Shown here: positions 12,203-24,382 of the stretch, piece by piece | How the letters are laid out: every line of letters begins with the position of its first letter | Numbering within the stretch: position 1 is the first letter of the stretch | DNA from: Sipunculus nudus | Taxonomy: Eukaryota; Annelida; Sipuncula; Golfingiida; Sipunculidae | Reading direction: 5' to 3' | NCBI GenBank assembly: GCA_026874595.1 | Contig: CM049318.1 | Location: 43,752,456 to 43,816,455 of the forward strand | Length of the DNA: 64,000 nucleotides | Notes under the pieces: model-generated | Seen by the model: only the letters and a program-made list of their open reading frames with translations | The model's database searches: none | Told to the model about the DNA's origin: nothing | Translations under genes and position numbers: made by a program

Positions 12203-14840
12203 ATGGATAACGCCGCGTGCGATATACAGCAACTGTTAGAGGTCAGTAATTATGAATGTTTTAAATGAAGAAATAATGTTCTTTTAAATTAACAATTTTT
12301 CTTAGCATCACAAATGAGCGTTAAGGACGCCCGGACTGATTAATTTGTGTTCCGGTTTGTTTACATGTAGATCTAGCTCTCTGTGGCTAAAAGTTGGAGA
12401 ATTTGTCGCGAGCTTGAGAATTTTCGGAGAGTTTCTAAGGATCTTTTATGCACTGATGTTTAAAAATCATTAATAAAACCTGCTCAATTCTACCATATCA
12501 CTATTCATATTATTTTAAAATGTTAAAAAACTAATTGCGGCCGGGAATACACACAATGCGCCGGATCAGTGCCCCTTACAAAATGACACCTGGACCTGGT
12601 TGACATATCACATTGGCATTGCATTATTGTATCGCCAGACATAGTCTGGAGATACTATGGTTTAGGCACGGTTGCGCCGCCGCCGCCGCAGAGATTTCTT
12701 TTGGACACAATAACTAAAAAAAATATTTCAAGGATCTTTTTCAAACTTGACACATTTATAGATATAGGTGAGAGGACGAAGCCTATTTAAAATGGGGTCA
12801 TGACCTCAACTAGGAGAGTGACCTTGACCTTGAATAGATCCATTTTTGGGGAAAATCACACAAATTCTTAAATATCTCAAGAAATCTTTCATGGATTTAT
12901 CCAAAAATCAAGTTGGACAAAGATCTTGGATAGTGATGTCATGTACCGGAAACTGGTGGTGCCACCTAGTATCCTTTTCTTGTTTTTGTGCCGTTTAATA
13001 CCCCCATCATTGCCACCTGACAGTACTTTTAGCATCACAAGTCAAAAACTGATTGACAGATTTCTTTAATATTATGCATGTACATAGGTATGGGTTATGG
13101 GATGATGTATATTAAAATTGGGGTCATGACCTTTCCTTTGAGAGTGGCTTTGACCTTGAATATTACCATATATGGTGAAAATCACATAAAATCATGAATA
13201 TCTTAAAAAGGGATGCATGGATTGGTCCAAAAATCAAATTGACGGAAGATCTTGGATAGTTTTGTCTTTTGCAGAAGATAGGTGGCGCCACCTGTTGTCC
13301 TTTTCTTGTTTTTTGCGCCTTTGAATACCCCATCATTGCCACTTGACAGTATATACTGTGAGCATTATAAGTCAAACAGTAATGGACATATTTCTTTCAT
13401 GTTATGCATGTATATAGATATGGTTTATGGAATGAGGTATATTTAATTTTAAATTTAATTTTAAAATTTAATTTAATTTAAATTATTTTTTTTTAAATTT
13501 AATTTTTTTTTCAAATGTTGGATATTTTGGAATGCAGTTTATTGATTTGGGGTCATGACCGTGACTATGAGAGTGACCTTGACCTTGAATATTCCCATAT
13601 TTGGTGAAAAACATAAAATCATGAATATCTTAAAAAGGGCCACTTGACAGCACTGTGAGCATTATAAGTCAAAAACCCTTTGATCAATTGTCCTTCCGAA
13701 TCCAAAATATTCCTATATTTTGTACAAATGTTTCCCACATTCATTGCTAAAATGACACATCACATTATATCAACAAAATACCACAAAACCTCATTTGTCT
13801 GGCGATACTATGGCACAAGCGGTGCCAAGAAATGTCTAGTTATAATTGACTCTGTCTCTTAAACGTTAAAAATTATGTGTAAGAGTAATTATGCATTTCA
13901 AACAGAGTCACAGGCTTCTGCCTTTTTATTTTTTTTGTCGAGCATGTAAATAAATGTGACTGCACAGCACTTGACTTAGTCGACACATTGTTGCGTGGCT
14001 GTCACAGTGAGCAGGCACGATTGTTTCAGCCAGCTTTCTGCATGTGTTAGATCTACATGTTCACTGCATACTAAATTGCCCATCCAGCTGAAAAAAAAAT
14101 ACATTTGCATGCACCTCCCATACTGAAACTGGTGTGTACCAGTGGTATAGTTACATATATATGTAAAATCACATGTCGTCAGAATAATTTTATGGTGTCA
14201 TTTAACAACAAATGTATATTCAGATCTTTTTATTGGTTTGAATTAGGGGCTTGATTTAGAAGACTTTGGATTTGAAGAGGAGGGGGTAAACGAAACCGTT
14301 GTCAAGCATTGTCCTGGGAGTGTTATGACAGTAAGTTTATTTATATATTTTTTTATTCAGTGTATCAGTAGACATATTATTTATCGGTAATAATATCCCA
14401 AGCACATTGTCCCTGTCATACTGGATGAAATAGATATAAGCTGTTGCTTTATTAAAAATTTTACTACCCGGGACCTTATATATGAGCCTGATCGCCTGAA
14501 ATGCAGGCCTATAAAATTACTTTAGGAGGTTTTATGAAAAATGATTGTTGGGGTATTTTTTTATCCCTGAAATTTAGATAAATTATATTACACAAAAGAC
14601 CTGTATGTGGAACAGCTTATTTTTTATGATAATACTGCAACTTGTTTTATTGCAGGGTTGTTAAGTTTTTTCCAGTGCGGTATTTACCAGCTGGTAAATA
14701 CCGATATTTACCGCCTTTGGAAAAACCTCTCAAAGTGGGAAAAAGGGAAAAACCTCTAATAAACTTATAAAAGGAGATACCAGCAGATATCTGACTGAAT
14801 TAAAAGAAAATATCATCTCACACACACGTATATATATATT

Positions 14841-14873
<33 letters not shown>

Positions 14874-15541
14874 GTATATATATATATATGTATGTATATA
14901 TATATGTGTGTATATATATATATGTATGTGTATATCAGAGTTGGGTCCAGGTACTGTACGAGTACTGAGTACTTTAAAAGTACTCGAGTACAAGGATGAG
15001 TACTTTTGCACTTTTTTCAAAAGTACTCGAGTACAAGAACCAAGTACTCAAAATGTACTCATGAGTACTTAAATGAGTACTTTTTGTAACCAAACTTGTT
15101 TAATGATGTCATTGAATTAAATATATTCACAGAAAGTTAAAATTATTTTTATTAATGAAAACCCAGTACAAAATAAAAATATATACAATGTTGTGTTATA
15201 CTTAATCAAAATACTGAGGCGAAATGTAAACTCTAGGGCATATAAACAGGCCATATACAGTTGAAATACTTAACACATTAACTTACTAAAGTAGGCGGTT
15301 CGCATATATCTAACTATAATATTCTAAAATAAACTATAACTAATATAATAAATTGAGATTAAAGTTTATTTAGAAAAAATATGAAATACCCAAAAGTACT
15401 CATGAAGTACTCATATAAGTACCGAATACTTTCAAAGTACTCGAGTACAAGTACGAGTACTTTTGTGATTTTTAAAAAGTATGAGTACTGAGTACTCGAA
15501 AAAAGTACTCATGAGTATGAGTACTTTTGGACCCAACTCTG

Positions 15542-15590
<49 letters not shown>

Positions 15591-17979
15591 TATAATTTCA
15601 ACATTAAACAGAATTAATTAACTATACATCATAATACTCTCTCAAAAATTATGATCAGACATTTTCCCCTGTAATTCCCTGTACTAACCAGTTTTCCCCA
15701 GTTATTCTCAATTAATCCCGGGTTTTTCCCACTGTCCGGGAAAAATAACAACCCTGTTTTATTGTAAACATAATGATTAATTTGGTGTATCATTATCCAA
15801 GCTGTAAAAAGGTCCAACGGTTAAATTAATTTTTCATTGGTAGTAATTATAATTTGTTTATTTGAACATTGCTTGGAGACAAAGATGAATTATGAAGAAA
15901 TTTTTGTTTTAGATATAAGAATGTGAAGAGAGGATTCAACAGCTGTTAACAGAGGTTGGGGATAACTTCTTCTCAGGGGAGTGCAAAATATTGCAGAATG
16001 ATCCAGAAAAGGGTAAGTACAATTAAAAAAATGATAAATATAACCCAAAATTATATTAAATAAAAGGACCCAACAAAGCTCTAGCACATTACCATAACAG
16101 TTTGATCTGAGTTAATTTTTTTTTAGGGCTAACTATGAAATTAACATTATCCTTGTTGGCTAGTGGCCACTATTTTATATATCAGTCCTAGAAATACCAA
16201 GCTTATTAAGATCATAACCATTACATGGCTTTTATTTAACAAAGTAAACTAGAATGGTAAAAACAGCCATAACAAACTCATCTATATTTTCATATTGGTC
16301 AATAAACCCTGGTCCAGGGCGTTTGTTGCACCTGTCCATATAACTAGGTGCTGTGTTATATAAGTGCAAGCTTTATATCAAACAATACAAGAAACCAAAT
16401 ACCATCAGAGGGGTTGATGTTCAAATATTTTGTTGTCTTTATTACTTAACATCTATTATAAAACCATGACTTACTGTTACGTAGTGTTATGTTTGCAAAG
16501 CCTCACCTGGTCATCTACCTCACCTCCTTTCCTGTAGGTGAAATTAGATACTGCAGTTATATACTAGTATATTGTGGTTAAAATTAAAAATGAAACTAAT
16601 TAATTTTTAGTTTTCAATCCTTGTTCTCCATGCAAATTATTAGTTTATATATATTGCCCAATTCCAGCATTAGTGTCATCCATGAGTAAATTATAAGTTT
16701 ACATTTATTATGTATATACACCCAAGTTTAAGACAGTGTATCTTACCATTAACTAAACATTTCACAAAATGTTATATCGAAAATTAAATCACCAATCAAA
16801 TGTTCCATTTTCAGTATTTTTAAAGATCAGGATTAATGTTTGAATAATTTAAAAATCTTAAATAAATTGTTTGTACAATATTGCACACTAAATACAAGAA
16901 GGTCCTGTAAAGCAGGGAGTAAACCCAGAACTGAAATTTTCACAACTCTTACATGAAGATTTTACTATGCATGGATGTCATCCATTGACAATATGAACTG
17001 AACACATGACATAAGAAAGAAAAAACTTCCTTTCATGTCATAGGCCTGTGTTTCTATAAAATTAAAATATATTTTATAGCTTGTTGCATTAAAATTCATT
17101 CTTTTCCTGTCCAGCAAAACAAAGAATTCAGTAATTTAGCCTATAAAAACAAACCATGAAATATTAACTATACATACAGTTAGGTTTATATGTTCTGTTA
17201 AACAATTTCCATTGAGAAGACTATCACCTTTTTTTCAAGTGTCCAAGTTCGCCAAAGTCCTCAGATCACAGCTGGAGGCATGCATCGTAAGGAAGTCCAG
17301 TGTAAAAGGCATCAATCAAGAGGCTTCTCAGTCTTCGTATTTTAAATTACTATCCACTGGAGTGCCAGAATTGACTGCTATAACAGGCAATCACCAGCTG
17401 ACAATGTGGCTATGTATTAATTCTTTTCAAAATTTCTTTGTGCAGATGTCTCAGCCATTTGTTTCAACTTCAGTTTCTGGTGTTTCATTACTTTCTGAGG
17501 CAGAAGCTGATGTTTCTCATTATATTGGTGGTTTTGTTGTTAGCAAGCTAATTCAAAGAAGCAAGAATGATAAATACCAGCAGGTTGTACAAGCTTTTGT
17601 CAATCATAATGAGCCACAAAAAGACACTCTCCTTGCTGCCAAGTCCAGGGGCAAACTGACAAATGTAACAATGGATGGTAAAACCATGTTCCGTGAATTG
17701 GAAATTGTGTTCAGAAACTTGTTTCCTTCTTATGTTGTTAACATTCAGTTCACACATAACAGGGATTCATGTATTTCAAATCAGACCATTCAGGATTGTT
17801 TTCATAACACAACCGATTCATTTTCAGAGGCTTTCAAAGACCAGTTGTTCATTGATATCATCAGTTTATATTTTAAAGTCAGAGTTCATCAGAAATGTAA
17901 GGTTTTAGTTGAACATGTCAGGAGCAAAAAGCGCGTGTCACACAAAGAAAGAGCACTGAGGAGCAAACTATCAAAGTAA
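12203..17979 (+). CDS. Candidate spliced gene with transposase-like C-terminal exon
   Basis: Putative exons are 12,203-12,241 (ATG, donor gtcagt), 14,247-14,330 (acceptor attag, donor gtaagt), 15,920-16,012 (donor gtaagt) and 17,240-17,979 (acceptor tttcaag, stop TAA). Exons 3 and 4 join in phase; exons 2 and 3 do not, so an exon is missing or the gene is broken. The last exon encodes about 246 residues. It has HYIGGFVVSKL, then SRGKLTNVTMDGKTMFREL, then a basic tail ending LRSKLSK. That order resembles the C-terminal part of P-element/THAP9-like transposases, but the match is by eye only. Acidic short exons 1 and 2 give no family clue. An hAT-like insertion sits in intron 2. Confidence 0.4.
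12631..13840 (+). mobile_element. MITE family A, copy 1
   Basis: The left part contains gccgccgccgcagagatttcttttggac. The body repeats gtcatgacc...gagagtgaccttgaccttgaata three times (about 12,797, 13,124 and 13,553), with atcttggatag near the middle. The right end is gcggtgccaagaaatgtctagtt. All of these occur in reverse orientation at 52,975-54,540, so this is one family. There is no coding capacity. Confidence 0.6.
14653..15756. mobile_element. hAT-like non-autonomous element with perfect 8-bp target duplication
   Basis: The ends are cagggttgtta and taacaaccctg, inverted. They are flanked on both sides by the identical 8 bases ttttattg (14,645-14,652 and 15,757-15,764), the signature of hAT insertion. 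It contains another element (14,936-15,541) and TA microsatellites. It lies in an intron of the candidate gene. No transposase is encoded. Confidence 0.85.
14936..15541. mobile_element. Nested palindromic MITE rich in GTACT
   Basis: The ends cagagttgggtccaggtact and agtacttttggacccaactctg are inverted repeats. Both arms are packed with gagtactcgagtac-type motifs, and an AT-rich centre separates them. The flanks gtgtatat and gtgtgtgt are a probable decayed 8-bp duplication. It is inserted inside the hAT-like element at 14,653-15,756 and is the younger of the two. Confidence 0.75.
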
Positions 17980-17999
17980 CCTTTTAACCATCACAGTCA

Positions 18000-18700
18000 T
18001 GGTGTATTTATTAAATGCAACCTCTAGCCAAGTTTAGCGAATCTGTGAGCTTATGCTGTGGTGTTGAGTTGACTGGTGTCCATTGTCCATTGTCTGTACA
18101 TTAATCTGTACAATCTCAAAACAGAAATTATCTGAGAGATAAGGGAGTTCTCTCAAGTTAGTTTGAATGGTTTGGGTTCTATGAATTTCAGCCAGTTCCA
18201 AGCAATTGTACATGCACTTTTTACAATGACAAACTTAGAACAATGCTGACAGCTTTTCAACTGTAATCTCATCCTGTGTCTGAAACATGGTGTGCTTTTT
18301 TTATCAAAATCAAAATTGTTTCATCGTTTGTTGAAGACTGGTTTTAACCAGTTGCAAGTGTTCAGTCAATTCTAGTTTTACTGTTTTGCCCTGAACCATC
18401 AACTGTTGTGATTTATGCAAACAAATCTTCCTGCCTCTCTGCACAATTTTAACAACATTTGCAAGCGTTTTCTTCTAAATAAGATAACAGTTGTAAAAAT
18501 GAGGCCATTATCTCATGCTTGTCATGTGAGCATCATGACCCATGAGTCATTTGGAAATTGCCTCGTTGGAGCAGTAAAGCATTATTTTCCAGCCCTGACC
18601 ATAGAAATTGTAAGCCTGTTTTAATATGAGGGTAGGAATAGTCTTCTTCTGCAAAACTGCCGTTGAACCTCTGTAACACTGCACAAAAATGATTCTTATA
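18000..18700. other. Probable 3' untranslated region or unannotated stretch
   Basis: There is no convincing coding frame. It follows the stop codon of the candidate gene and may be its 3' UTR. Scattered short open frames here have no recognisable motif. Confidence 0.3.
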
Positions 18701-18710
18701 TGTCCTTTTT

Positions 18711-19212
18711 AGCGAACCTGTGAGCACATTTGTTCACTCGGGGCAACTGCCTTTCTCACCTAAGCCTGGTCAGCCCCATGCATCAGACTCAAGGTAAGTC
18801 TGATGTATTGGCCTGATATTTTGGCCTGTCTATGTGGCTTTAATGGCTTTCTCGTTCACAAGACAGGTGTTGCAACCTACAATGACTACAATGACCACCT
18901 ACAAATACAGTGTATGTGCCTGCTTATTTCTACAGAGGAACTGGATATATCAGCCTGAAATTGGGCATATATATACTTATTGAATAGCTTTGTCATATAC
19001 AAGACTGGTGGTGCCACCTACAAATAATTTTTGCACAGTGTGTGTCCCTGCTTATTTTCAGGAGGGGTTTGATATATCAGTCTGAAATTGGGCATATGTA
19101 TATATCTCTGTTAACTTTGTTGTATACAAGACTGGCAGTGCCAGCTGCAATCATTTTTGTGTTATGTGCACTAATGCACAGGTTCGCATTAGGCCTGTTG
19201 GCCTTGTTTTAA
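18711..19212 (+). mobile_element. MITE family B, copy 1
   Basis: It begins gcgaacctgtgagcac and ends gcacaggttcgcattaggcctg, an imperfect inverted pair. Internally ggtggtgccacctacaa-type units repeat three times, about 130-150 bp apart. The same family is present in reverse at 55,170-55,625. No coding capacity is seen. Confidence 0.55.
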
Positions 19213-20289
19213 GTTTACCCAAGCAAAATTTGCCAGGGTTATTGGTCCTTTAACGATGAAATGATTGCTAGATACTTAGGGAAACAAAGCTAGTTGATTT
19301 ATTATATTAACAAACTCAGCTCTTTGGGTATATAAGCATAGCTGTACATACAACAGAAATAACTGGTACCATTTCCAGCTTATATGTAACACTATAATAT
19401 ACATGTATTATGATTTTGTTCCTATAGTTATCTGTCATTATGATAAACCTTTTGAAAAAAAAATCTCATGAATATGCAACTTGAAAAGAGCATTATAGCC
19501 CAGGCAATCAGTATGTATAAACAGATTTGTCAACATGCAAAAGTTTTGTCCGTATCTAAAACTAGCTTGATACATAATGGTAATGAATGGCAGGGTATAA
19601 TTACCAGGGTTTAAGCATGTGGTGTGTATGTTTACAACATTATTTTTCATACAAAATAAGTAACATATATACATTCAGTTTTAATATTCACTGTGTACAA
19701 GAATAATGTATACTGTTTTTACCATTCCACATCAGTGCTCCCTCTCACAGCTGTACAATTAAACACTGCAAATGCATGGTGTTAAGATATGGGTTCCCTA
19801 TGTGAATATATATGCTTATACTAGTTATAGGAAAATGTAAACCTCAGTTATCCAAGTTAATACTGCCAATGGCTTTGTTTGAGGCAGCCTTTAATGTTCA
19901 TTGGCTAATACAATGTAACAGAGCAGAAATTTGAACATCCCATCAGACACTTGGAGCTTCCTAACAAAGCATCCGTCAGATATTTAGAGGGTCACAAACG
20001 CTTACCTCCTGTACCTGAAAGCCCTGTGAGATTCATAGTTCAGCTGTCTGTACTGTTTAACTTTAAAGCTATATATGTGTGATGTTCAGTGGAATAAACT
20101 ATTTGTTAAAGTTTCATGTACCTCCTACTTCAAGGCATTGGCTTAGTATAACAAAAGCGTAGTCATATGATATGTACTTTTCATGTACCTGGTAAATAAT
20201 AATTTATCAGTATTGGTATTTTATGATGGCACATGCCATTTAATTATTGAATTGTTAATAACATTTGACAGGTCCAAGGCGGACTTACA
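19213..20289. other. AT-rich stretch without recognised genes
   Basis: No exon, repeat pair or RNA gene is recognised. AATAAA at about 20,094 could serve the candidate gene upstream. The base composition changes near 20,290, which I take as the approximate left edge of the virus-like insertion. Confidence 0.35.
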
Positions 20290-20364
20290 TCTTATGATGC
20301 CAAAGTTAATTCGCTGGTGAATCATCAGTAGTAATAAGCGAAGTATTATAAATGTCTCCCTTTA

Positions 20365-21265
20365 TAAGGGTGAACTTTGCCCTTTTTGTGGGTGAACTTC
20401 GCCCTTTGAGTGGACCAGAGGGTAGAAGTTCTCCCCAGAATGGGTCACAGTGCCCTCACCTGGGGGCGAAGTTAACCCCTGGCGGGGGGGGGGGGTGAAG
20501 TTTTCATGGGGCAGAATTTGTCTGGGGGTAGAAGTTTAGTATAGTGAAGTGTGAAGCGGGGGTGAGTGGGTTTGGGGCGGTGGCCCCCCCAAAACCTATA
20601 TATATGTGTGTATATTTTATGTATATATATATATATATATGTATAAATATATATAGATATATATATATATATATATGAATGTTCTGGGAGGTAGAAGTTT
20701 TGGATAGGGTATAAATTTAATATAGGGTAGAAGTCTGTTTGGGATGAACTTTTGCATAGAGTAGAAGTTCACCGTATTAGGATGCACACGTTTTCCTCGG
20801 GTAGAAAATTATATAGGGGCGTAGTTTACCCCAGTTGTAGGGTGAAGTTTTCACGGGTAGCTGTCTGGAGAACATCTGTTTGACAGCTGCATTCAGCTCC
20901 GCCGCGGAATAAGAAAACAAATCTTGAATGAGACCTTTGAACCAGAGCGTTTCTATGGATCCATCCAAAAAGTTCTTGTTTAGAATGACCTATTCATACC
21001 AGACGCGGGGTGTGTTGTTACATACTTAATTGTCTCTTGATGGTTGTAACAGCGTCACAGTGTGTGCGTAATTATGCCGGAGATGTTGTTATTATGTACC
21101 AGCCTTATTATTATGTAGTCGTGATAGGGTAATTAATGCGACCTGGTTCCTCGCCGCTTATTTACACAGTGCGAGAAATTTATATAGGGCGAAGTTTACC
21201 CAGGTTAAGGATGAAAATTGTACGGGTAATAGTTCACCGTAATTGAGGGTGATGTTTTCAAGTGC
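20365..21265. repeat. Left-terminal array of GGGTAGAAGTT-like motifs
   Basis: About fifteen degenerate copies of gggt(g/a)(g)aa(c/g)tt are scattered here, for example at 20,369, 20,391, 20,421, 20,492, 20,526, 20,692, 20,725, 20,761, 20,840 and 21,186. They are often followed by (t/c)(g/a)ccc or ttcac. Spacing is irregular, about 20-50 bp inside clusters. The stretch also has a G-run, a TA microsatellite and no robust gene. It may be a decayed terminal repeat, an origin or a promoter array (inference). Confidence 0.55.
20866..20968 (-). pseudogene. Short coding-like remnant in the left terminal region
   Basis: A minus-strand frame starting MDGSIETLWFKGLIQDLF continues for about 35 residues with plausible codon use, then runs into the motif-array sequence. 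It is not recognised. It may be the start of a gene cut by rearrangement, or chance. Confidence 0.2.
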
Positions 21266-21495
21266 AGTTTCCTCGCTCCCTTTTGTGGACAAGGCGGTAA
21301 CAAAGGAGAGCCAGGTATAGTGTATAGGTTATCGTGACATGTCGGTTGACTGATCAGCGCAAGGTATAAATCTCTGAGAGAGGCTCAGTGTGTCACAGCG
21401 CTCCGAGTTCGTCAGGTCAGTCAGATTTTTTTTTTCTGTTTTCTTTATAGTGTCTGTATACATATCTTTAACTGTTGAATAATCTACATCTAGAC

Positions 21496-21945
21496 ATGGA
21501 TAACAAGGAGTTTTCGCTCGTTCTTGATGTGTACAATACCGCCAGGGAATATCGGCTGCGTACATGTTATGCACGCGTGTACCCGTTATGTCGATATGCT
21601 TGCTTCGTGATGGAGCTGGTTAAAGCATTTATTGGGGTGGACAATTTTGGACCAACGATACATTTTCACAGGCAAGCTTGCGGTGGGGATAGGAGGAACC
21701 ATTTCCGAATGGCCGGTAAGAAACTCGCCAAGACACAACCGTTTGCGTCCGCTTCTCCCGTGGTTTATGGCAAGACAATATGTTGTGACTGTAAGGAAAC
21801 CGGTAAGTATTCACGCTTATTGTATGACGTAGTCGAATCTGGGTTGGTTGTGCGTGACGAAGGCATCAGTACTGCTGACGGACGTGTGACGAGCCGGTAC
21901 AAAGAAATTCGTGGGTATGCTTTGCTCAGCGTGTATTGCAGTTAA
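21496..21945 (+). CDS. Hypothetical viral protein, 149 aa (left-end gene 1)
   Basis: This is the first convincing gene of the virus-like element. It starts MDNKEF about 230 bp after the last terminal motif and is preceded by a T-rich leader. It contains paired cysteines near its middle (TICCDCKETGKY) and no membrane segment. No family is recognised. Its position at the element's end and plus orientation suit an early gene (inference). An open but ATG-less frame follows it and merges with the next ORF. Confidence 0.5.
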   Translation: MDNKEFSLVLDVYNTAREYRLRTCYARVYPLCRYACFVMELVKAFIGVDNFGPTIHFHRQACGGDRRNHFRMAGKKLAKTQPFASASPVVYGKTICCDCKETGKYSRLLYDVVESGLVVRDEGISTADGRVTSRYKEIRGYALLSVYCS

Positions 21946-22047
21946 CCCTGAAGGGTTTTTTTAGCTATCACGAAAGACTGGTCGCGTAAATCGATAAGAT
22001 ATGACCCCCAGTCTCGTTTTCGTCACGCCATCATTGCATACATCGAC

Positions 22048-22353
22048 ATGTATGCTATGATTGTGTGTTGCACGCACAAAGTAGAATTGCCCAATGATGT
22101 CGCTGAACCCGTCCCGTATAGGGTGAGATTAACTTGCGCGGACATAATGAGTGTTATGTCCAGGGGGAATTTGATCCCAGACGTGTACGTCCATACAATG
22201 GAAGTACTGTTTTTTGTCAGAAAGTGTGATTATGAACGCATTAAAGAAATGCAGGGATATGAGGCGCCGTACAATCAATTGGTCGAAGTCGAAACAAAAT
22301 ACGAGTGGAAGTACCTGTGTTACAAGAGAGCGCGGGGAAAACCACAATGGTGA
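22048..22353 (+). CDS. Hypothetical viral protein, about 101 aa (left-end gene 2)
   Basis: The first ATG is at 22,048. The frame is open upstream to about 21,950 without another ATG, and that upstream part reads like coding sequence (KDWSRKSIRYD), so the true N-terminus may have been lost through a frameshift or splice. It has four cysteines but no recognised motif. Its stop overlaps the next gene's ATG (22,347), typical of compact viral gene packing. Confidence 0.45.
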   Translation: MYAMIVCCTHKVELPNDVAEPVPYRVRLTCADIMSVMSRGNLIPDVYVHTMEVLFFVRKCDYERIKEMQGYEAPYNQLVEVETKYEWKYLCYKRARGKPQW

Positions 22354-22889
22354 TTGATTCTTCCTGTATGAATGAAATGTTCCCTGAACCGCGCCCTGAT
22401 GCCAAAGAAATGTCGTCACGTATCGGTATGTGGGACTTTATTATGCTTGTCTTACATGCAGTTGAGACAGCGTTGAACTCTGGGAATATGACGTGTTTCC
22501 AAAAGATATTTTTGGTCTGTAACGTGGTTCGGGAAATGGAAAAGGCTTTTTGGAATCACCCTGAAAACATGTTTCGTATAAAACATGAAAGAGAGATGCA
22601 CACGTCACAACTGAAAGGGTTACGCGAAGCCTTCAGACCGCGTTTGTGCCTGTACACATCGGTGCGTGATTTGTTAGAGGGGGACAGGGGGGACCTTGAC
22701 GTGTTTGTGGCCCCCATGTATTTTAGGTGTAATCCCACAACAGGCGAGGTATCATCAGAAGTGTGTGTTAAGTCTTTTCACGAGCTTGATGACCCGGTGA
22801 ACATTCTGTGTCCAATGCATCCCATTGGACTCGTGCGCGGTATATTCCCGTGGCCGACAGCACCCCACCCCGCCGTGTTACACGTTTAA
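22347..22889 (+). CDS. Hypothetical viral protein, 180 aa (left-end gene 3)
   Basis: The frame opens with ATG at 22,347, overlapping the previous stop by seven bases. It is rich in Met, Phe and charged residues; no signal peptide, zinc motif or known domain is seen. The C-terminus is rich in Pro and His. The three left-end genes lie head to tail, suggesting one transcription unit. Function unknown. Confidence 0.5.
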   Translation: MVIDSSCMNEMFPEPRPDAKEMSSRIGMWDFIMLVLHAVETALNSGNMTCFQKIFLVCNVVREMEKAFWNHPENMFRIKHEREMHTSQLKGLREAFRPRLCLYTSVRDLLEGDRGDLDVFVAPMYFRCNPTTGEVSSEVCVKSFHELDDPVNILCPMHPIGLVRGIFPWPTAPHPAVLHV

Positions 22890-23104
22890 AAAGGAGAACT
22901 GAAACCATGAAAAGGTAGAACTGTAACCCTATCATGAAAAGGGAGAACTGTGACTGATATTATTTCTTTTTTTATTATAGGTACGAAATAGGACTTCACC
23001 CTTAAGAAAGGGAGAACTTTGTTACACATTTAAAAGGGAGAACTGTAACCCAATCATGAAAAGGTAGAACTGTAACCCTATTATTTCCTTTTATTAAAGG
23101 TACG
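22873..23104 (+). repeat. Diverged tandem duplication carrying GGGAGAACTGTAACCC motifs
   Basis: Two units begin tgttacac(g/a)tttaaaa (22,877 and 23,020) and end with ttattt(c/t)...ttatta(t/a)aggtacg (about 22,985 and 23,104). Each carries several copies of aaggg(a)gaactgtaaccc or aaggtagaactgtaaccc, six in total. The motif is related to the left-terminal array. It sits between the left-end genes and the zinc-finger gene, so a promoter or regulatory role is plausible. Confidence 0.6.
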
Positions 23105-23185
23105 TTGATGCACGTTTACTGTTTAAAAAGAGGGAAGAGAGAGGAGTAAAGTCAGTGGTGTGCAGTTGGTCGGGGTGCAAACATT

Positions 23186-24362
23186 ATGGACAGCAGCCAA
23201 ATTCCTGAGGGCTCTCCAAAGCCGTGTGTCACGAGAGATATTTTACCGGAAGGAACATATAAATGCACCAGATGTTGGAAGTTATTTTATAATCATAACG
23301 GTTACCACAAGCACCATAAAAATCGAGTGTGTGCGCATGACCGTTTAAAGTACTCGAATCCAAAAAAAGTAGCTAAAAGGAAGGCAGATTTGGAGGAGCA
23401 TTTGAACAATATTAAACATTTGAACAATAACAAAAGAAATAAATTAAAATTAAAGAAACCATCTTCATCTACTGCTAGCAGCACCACTCCTGTTGTTGAG
23501 AAGACACCATCTACAGTGCAGCCTCCTTGTTCCATGTCCGATGTATCACAAGCTGCTGCGGAAGCTGTCGCTGGTCTGGTAAGTAAATATGTTGCACATC
23601 TTGTTAGACTGTGATATAATTAAGACTGTGATATATTGATAATCTGTGATAATAAAACTCGACTATTAAAGATATGTTTTATATGTACTTTCAGATCAGT
23701 CTGAAAGATATAACGAACATGTGTCAGATTGAGTCGGACCAGCAGGTGGCGCAGGAGATGGAAGTACCAGCGCACAACGCACTATCTGAGGATCAAGATG
23801 AGTCTGTCCCCAGCGGTCAGTTTCCACAGGACGTTGTGGAGCATAGGTCCCCTTCTCAGCAAAAGTCCCCTACCTTTTCCTCTGAGCAAGAAGAAGATGA
23901 GAGCCATTTTGTTTCACAGGTACAGTTACATTCTTTCTATGTGTTATATTTTATATTGTTTACACAAGTGATGGTGATATACATGTATATGCATTGCGTG
24001 TTTTTCAGAAAACCGCTTGTAAGAGAGGGATATGTGGCCATGAGGATGTATTGGTATGTGCTCAAGCAGCTATTCAGCCTGACCCTTTTGACAGACTGAC
24101 AGCGGGTGAAGAGGACACGGTCAAAGATTCACAAATTGAGAATACGCAGTTTGTAAGTCAAGACCAGTTACAGGCTATGAACAGGGCAACAATACAAGAA
24201 TTATATTATAAATACATGGCTCAAATAAAAATGTTAAAATTGTACCATCCATCTTTATGTGCTATGCCAGGTTGCGATACTGTCACGCAACAACAAATTG
24301 TGTTGGATGAGAATACAGATTTGTATATTGATGTGTATAAGTTTAAAAAGGAAAAAAACTGA
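23186..24362 (+). CDS. Intron-containing zinc-finger protein of the viral element (~323 aa)
   Basis: Exons are 23,186-23,578, 23,695-23,919 and 24,009-24,362. Donors are gtaagt and gtacag; acceptors are tttcag and tttttcag. All junctions are phase 0, which supports the model. Exon 1 encodes a C2H2-like finger (YKCTRCWKLF...HKHHKNRVCAH), then a Lys/Asn-rich linker. Exon 2 is acidic and Ser/Pro/Gln-rich. Exon 3 has CKRGICGH and a likely helical part. A FVSQ motif near the end of exon 2 recurs inside exon 3 (FVSQDQLQ), suggesting internal duplication. Another good acceptor at 24,382 lies right before the polymerase ATG, also phase 0. It may be a DNA-binding regulator; function inferred. Confidence 0.55.
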
Positions 24363-24382
24363 ACACGGATGTATGTTTTCAG

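Noticed and set aside
14872-15072. 66-aa frame beginning with Tyr/Ile repeats
   Set aside because: Translation of a TA microsatellite and a MITE arm.
21940-21975. Slippery-looking gggtttttttagc as a programmed -1 frameshift site
   Set aside because: The upstream gene stops at 21,945, before the run, so ribosomes would not reach it in the needed frame.
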